Source: Zhengitettix transpicula
Lineage: Eukaryota > Arthropoda > Insecta > Orthoptera > Tetrigidae
Reading direction: 5' to 3'
Length of the DNA: 64,000 bases
Assembly: GCA_037074705.1 (NCBI GenBank)
Contig: CM073596.1
Coordinates: 55,208,001-55,272,000, forward strand
Positions 61,075 to 64,000 of this stretch are shown piece by piece. The notes beneath the pieces were generated by a model, which saw only the letters and a list, made by a program, of their open reading frames with translations, had not been told where the DNA came from and searched no databases. How positions within the stretch are numbered: position 1 is the first letter of the stretch; every line of letters begins with the position of its first letter. The position numbers were made by a program, and so were the translations under genes.

Positions 61075-61942
61075 GTTCTCTGTTAAAAAAGGTCGTTAAT
61101 TTTACAGTGTCCTATGACATTTTAATATACAATACAAATTATTTTATCTAAATAAACATGATAAAAATCATACATACCTAGTTATTGAGTCTAAAGCTCA
61201 GGAGATAAATAAATTATGAGATTTAATTATTTGTGAGAGTAAATATTAACTGTCAACGCAATTATTTACCTACAGTTCTATTCTATTTCTCAATATAAAC
61301 ATCGTAAATAAGACTAAACATAATTATAAAATGATAAAATAATATATTTTTGTTTCCTTGTGTGGGATGTTTGTTGTTGGCGTAGCGCGGGGAAGTCTAA
61401 TCCTTTGGCGTACTTGAGTTTTAAAAGAAAAAGCGGTACTTATAAAACATTCATACGCCATTAATGGTCAGAGATATTTACATAAATTTATAGCGTTCTT
61501 GAATTTGTTTTTATCTCATCAATAAATAATGAAAGACTGAAATATTCCGGCGAAAAGCGATGTTTTTTTTTGTATTAATGAGAATTTTTTTTACAACCAC
61601 AGTAATATCTTCCGGGAAGTATTTATATACCGTGCGGTTAATTTAAAAAATTCATGTTTTTAATATTCGCAATTTTTATACCACAAAGTATTTTATATAT
61701 AAATACAAGAAACATTATTATCTTCTTACCAAAAATATTATCAGAATGATAAAGACAAATGTATTTAAAAGCGTACTTGCTTAATAATAATAAGAAAAAC
61801 TACTTTTCGACTGTTAAAAATGTATTTTAAACACACAATTTGAAAAATAATATCCAATATATAGTTTAAAAATGATCCTAGTATCATTAATAAATTATAT
61901 ATATATGTATACTGACTAATGACAAAACTAATAAATAAGTAC

Positions 61943-62021
61943 TCATCAGCCAATTTTAAGTCAGAAATAAAGGATAATTTATTAAATTAAATTTCATCGC
62001 ATGTTTTGTGACCTCATTAAG
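61943..62021 (-). repeat. Left arm of foldback element, 15-kb type
   Basis: On the minus strand it carries GATGAAATTTAATTTAATAA and the tail TTAAAATTGGCTGATG. It is inverted relative to 62124-62203. Confidence 0.55.
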
Positions 62022-62123
62022 GTACAATTTTTTTAAAAAAAAATTGATGTACATGTCATTATATATTTAGTGCCTTGGACGAAATGTTTCGGCAGTCATC
62101 ATAGTCCATCACAACATTTTTTT

Positions 62124-62203
62124 AATTGTCGCAAATTAAGCGATGAAACGTTGTTAATTTAATAAATTCTCCTTTTTTTTCTGTCTTAAATTTGGCTGAT
62201 GTG
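62124..62203 (+). repeat. Right arm of foldback element, 15-kb type
   Basis: Contains AAATTAAGCGATGAAACGTTG and the tail CTTAAATTTGGCTGATG. GAAAC at 62145-62149 is intact; the upstream CTGANGA block is lost. Confidence 0.55.
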
Positions 62204-63314
62204 TATTTATTTATTATATCCTAGTATTATTTCTAGAATCATAATATTTAATGTATAAACTATTTATTTATTTATAATACATTCTGGTAAAATTGAGACC
62301 TGAAATTGGAACATCGTTACAAATAAACGTTGAAAAATTATTTTAAATTATTTCAGAATCTGTTAGAAAAAACTAATATTTAATTTCGTTTTAGTTGCCA
62401 CTACAGTTTATGTGAACTTGTTCTGAAGATGTTTAAAACAGGTTAAATACGTAATATCGGCAATTAAATGTCCGGTATAATTACTTTTAAAAAAAAATTG
62501 CTTTTGAAAAGGCCAATTTTTTTCTGGTACTGTGACTTGCATCTCAAAGTCCTTTGTGTAGTGAAATATTGTGTTACAGTTGTTCAACCTTAAAACGCAT
62601 AAAAAGAGCTGTTATTACTTTTCCCCATTTGCGTCCATCTCTGAGCGTACTAAATGCTAGTGTTTAATTTCATAGCACTACCTAGTTATATTATTTTCTT
62701 TTCTGTCCCTCCTGGTGTTGAATCGTTCCAAGTTTATTTCAGTTGTAGTTGCCTTTGACTCTGGGAAAAAACCCACAGCCGCACTCTCGTGTGGCATAAT
62801 TTTTTAATAAAACTGTCTGTGTGCAATTTATCGAAGGTCGTAATTTAACTTCTCTTTGTAGTGGTGGTTTGTTGAGATATGAGAGAGAGTGTCAGAGCAG
62901 AGAAATATGTGCGGTGTTTGTGGTCTTATTACCATTCTACTTTATAATTCCTGTAAAGGAAAAAACAAAATCCTCAGCAACGTCATTACACTTTTTAAAA
63001 AAAATAATTATATCACTAACTGGAATTTTAGTGCTCGGGCAAACAAATTTTTTAGGTGAAAAACCTTGCAACGTTAATAAGAAATATATCTCAAAATCAC
63101 GTATCTTACAGCTAACATTAAATGTATAATAATAACACTGTATTGGCATATTCATATTTAAAATTTTAATTATTTTAAAAAGTACATTTCTACGACATTG
63201 TCAGTTTTAAATACTTTTCTTACATTTGGACTTAGATTTCTATTTTTTTTTGGTTGGCTAAATATTGCAGTTGTTACTACATTTCGCTTGTTACTTAAAC
63301 ATCCTCCACAAACA

Positions 63315-63760
63315 CCTCGGCCTGAACTAAGGTTCCCACAAGCCGAGGCACCTCGGCCTGTTCTGAGAGGTGTATGTTCCGGGGTCGCAGACCTTGGGCA
63401 TACGGTATGAGTTGTTCGCTATTCCCATTGGAATATTCGGCCAGCTGCCTCCTAAACTGGTCGAGGCACGGAGAAGGGAATGCTTCGTCCCACAGCAAAC
63501 TCCTCTCCCGCTATCGGAAGGGCGCGGGACAAGTACCCAATGCCCGACCTACCTGATGCAGGTTTTTCTAGGGTTTTCCCTGCATTTCTTTAGGCGAATG
63601 CCGGGTAGGATCCTTAAAATATAGCCCGGGAGCCCTAGTTAACCCTTGACTACCTTACTCTACCCTTCCGCATCCCCCCTTTCTAATCTCTTCCTATGCT
63701 ATTAAAGGGGAGTTGCCCAATGTGGATTACCCTCATGTAGCCTGTTGCCTTAAAAAAAAA
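63315..63760 (+). repeat. RepA copy S (5'-truncated or rearranged)
   Basis: The copy starts with a short duplicated CACCTCGGCCTG block followed by GAACTAAGG, and ends in A9 at 63752-63760. Confidence 0.88.
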
Positions 63761-63782
63761 CTCCTCTCTCGCCATAGACGAC

Positions 63783-64000
63783 CTGTTAGGAGAGATACGA
63801 AGGGGCTACTTTTGGGTATGCCTTTTCCTCTTTGTTTATGAAATTGGTCGAGGCATGGAGAAGGGAATGCTGCGTCCCCACAGCAAACTCCTCTCCCGCT
63901 ATCGGAAGGGCGTGGGACAAGTACCCAATGCCCGACCTACCCGATGCAGGTTTTTCTAGGGTTTTCTTTGCATTTCCTTAGGCGAATGCCGGGTAGGATC
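63783..64000 (+). repeat. RepA copy T (internally deleted, runs off window)
   Basis: The copy begins at TTAGGAGAGATACG. It loses about 190 bp between the CCTCTTTGTTT block and GGTCGAGGCATGG, then continues to the window edge at the CCGGGTAGGATC block. Confidence 0.85.

Larger units (their letters stand above)
52242..63314. other. Gene-free interval
   Basis: Contains hammerhead-like remnants at 53.8, 55.3-55.5, 57.0-57.3, 61.0 and 61.9-62.2 kb, the 58.8/59.4-kb direct repeat, (GAATT)6, and G10/G11 runs at 60382-60391 and 60433-60443. A 200-codon minus-strand ORF at 52882-53484 has no recognisable domain. Confidence 0.5.

Noticed and set aside
1..64000. CRISPR arrays, operons or bacterial genes
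   Set aside because: There are no regularly spaced short repeats with unique spacers, no closely packed ORFs, and the one supported gene is spliced.

Overview
The window is A+T-rich, intron-rich, repeat-laden animal DNA with no bacterial-style gene packing. The only gene I can support is a beaten-path (beat) family immunoglobulin gene. That family is known from arthropods, so an insect is the likely source. Long introns and dense dispersed repeats suit a large hemimetabolous genome. A stick-insect-like genome is a guess, not shown by the sequence.

Gene content. Five coding exons on the + strand (21185-21390, 24350-24485, 26495-26628, 29072-29306, 30807-30910) join in frame across four consensus GT-AG introns. 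They encode two Ig-like domains, a stretch rich in beat hallmarks, and a hydrophobic C-terminus. The first coding exon, with ATG and signal peptide, was not found and probably lies across a large upstream intron or outside the window. A TATA/initiator-like site near 20.1 kb is only a candidate promoter.

Repeats. Two families dominate. (1) 'RepA' is my name for a non-coding, GC-richer, hairpin-rich element of about 530 bp with a 3' A-run. It has 20 full or truncated copies in both orientations covering about 13% of the window. Several copies have 8-13 bp target-site duplications, which implies retroposition. One locus (43.2-44.7 kb) is a four-unit array with target-site-like sequence between units. 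One copy (18.9 kb) carries about 369 bp of another copy's downstream flank (34.55 kb), as in 3' transduction. (2) Short A+T-rich elements carry the hammerhead-ribozyme core CTGANGA - stem II - GAAAC, in various states of decay. They often sit as inverted pairs (13.0, 14.4-14.7, 15.0-15.2, 48.7-49.0, 61.9-62.2 kb). They resemble Penelope-like-element or retrozyme remnants.

Layout. 1-4 kb: A+T-rich DNA with an LTR-like end and a direct repeat. 4-12.5 kb: RepA copies A-F and a 44-bp tandem repeat. 12.5-20 kb: hammerhead-like foldback elements and RepA copy G. 20-31 kb: the beat gene, with introns holding RepA copies H-J, hammerhead-like motifs and a direct duplication flanking exon 3. 31-43 kb: mostly anonymous A+T-rich sequence with RepA copies K and L. 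43-52 kb: RepA array M-P, copies Q and R, and a GATA/homeodomain-like site cluster at 48.0-48.1 kb. 52-64 kb: anonymous DNA with hammerhead-like remnants, microsatellites and RepA copies S-T at the right edge. Apart from the beat exons I see no convincing protein-coding, rRNA, tRNA or CRISPR feature.
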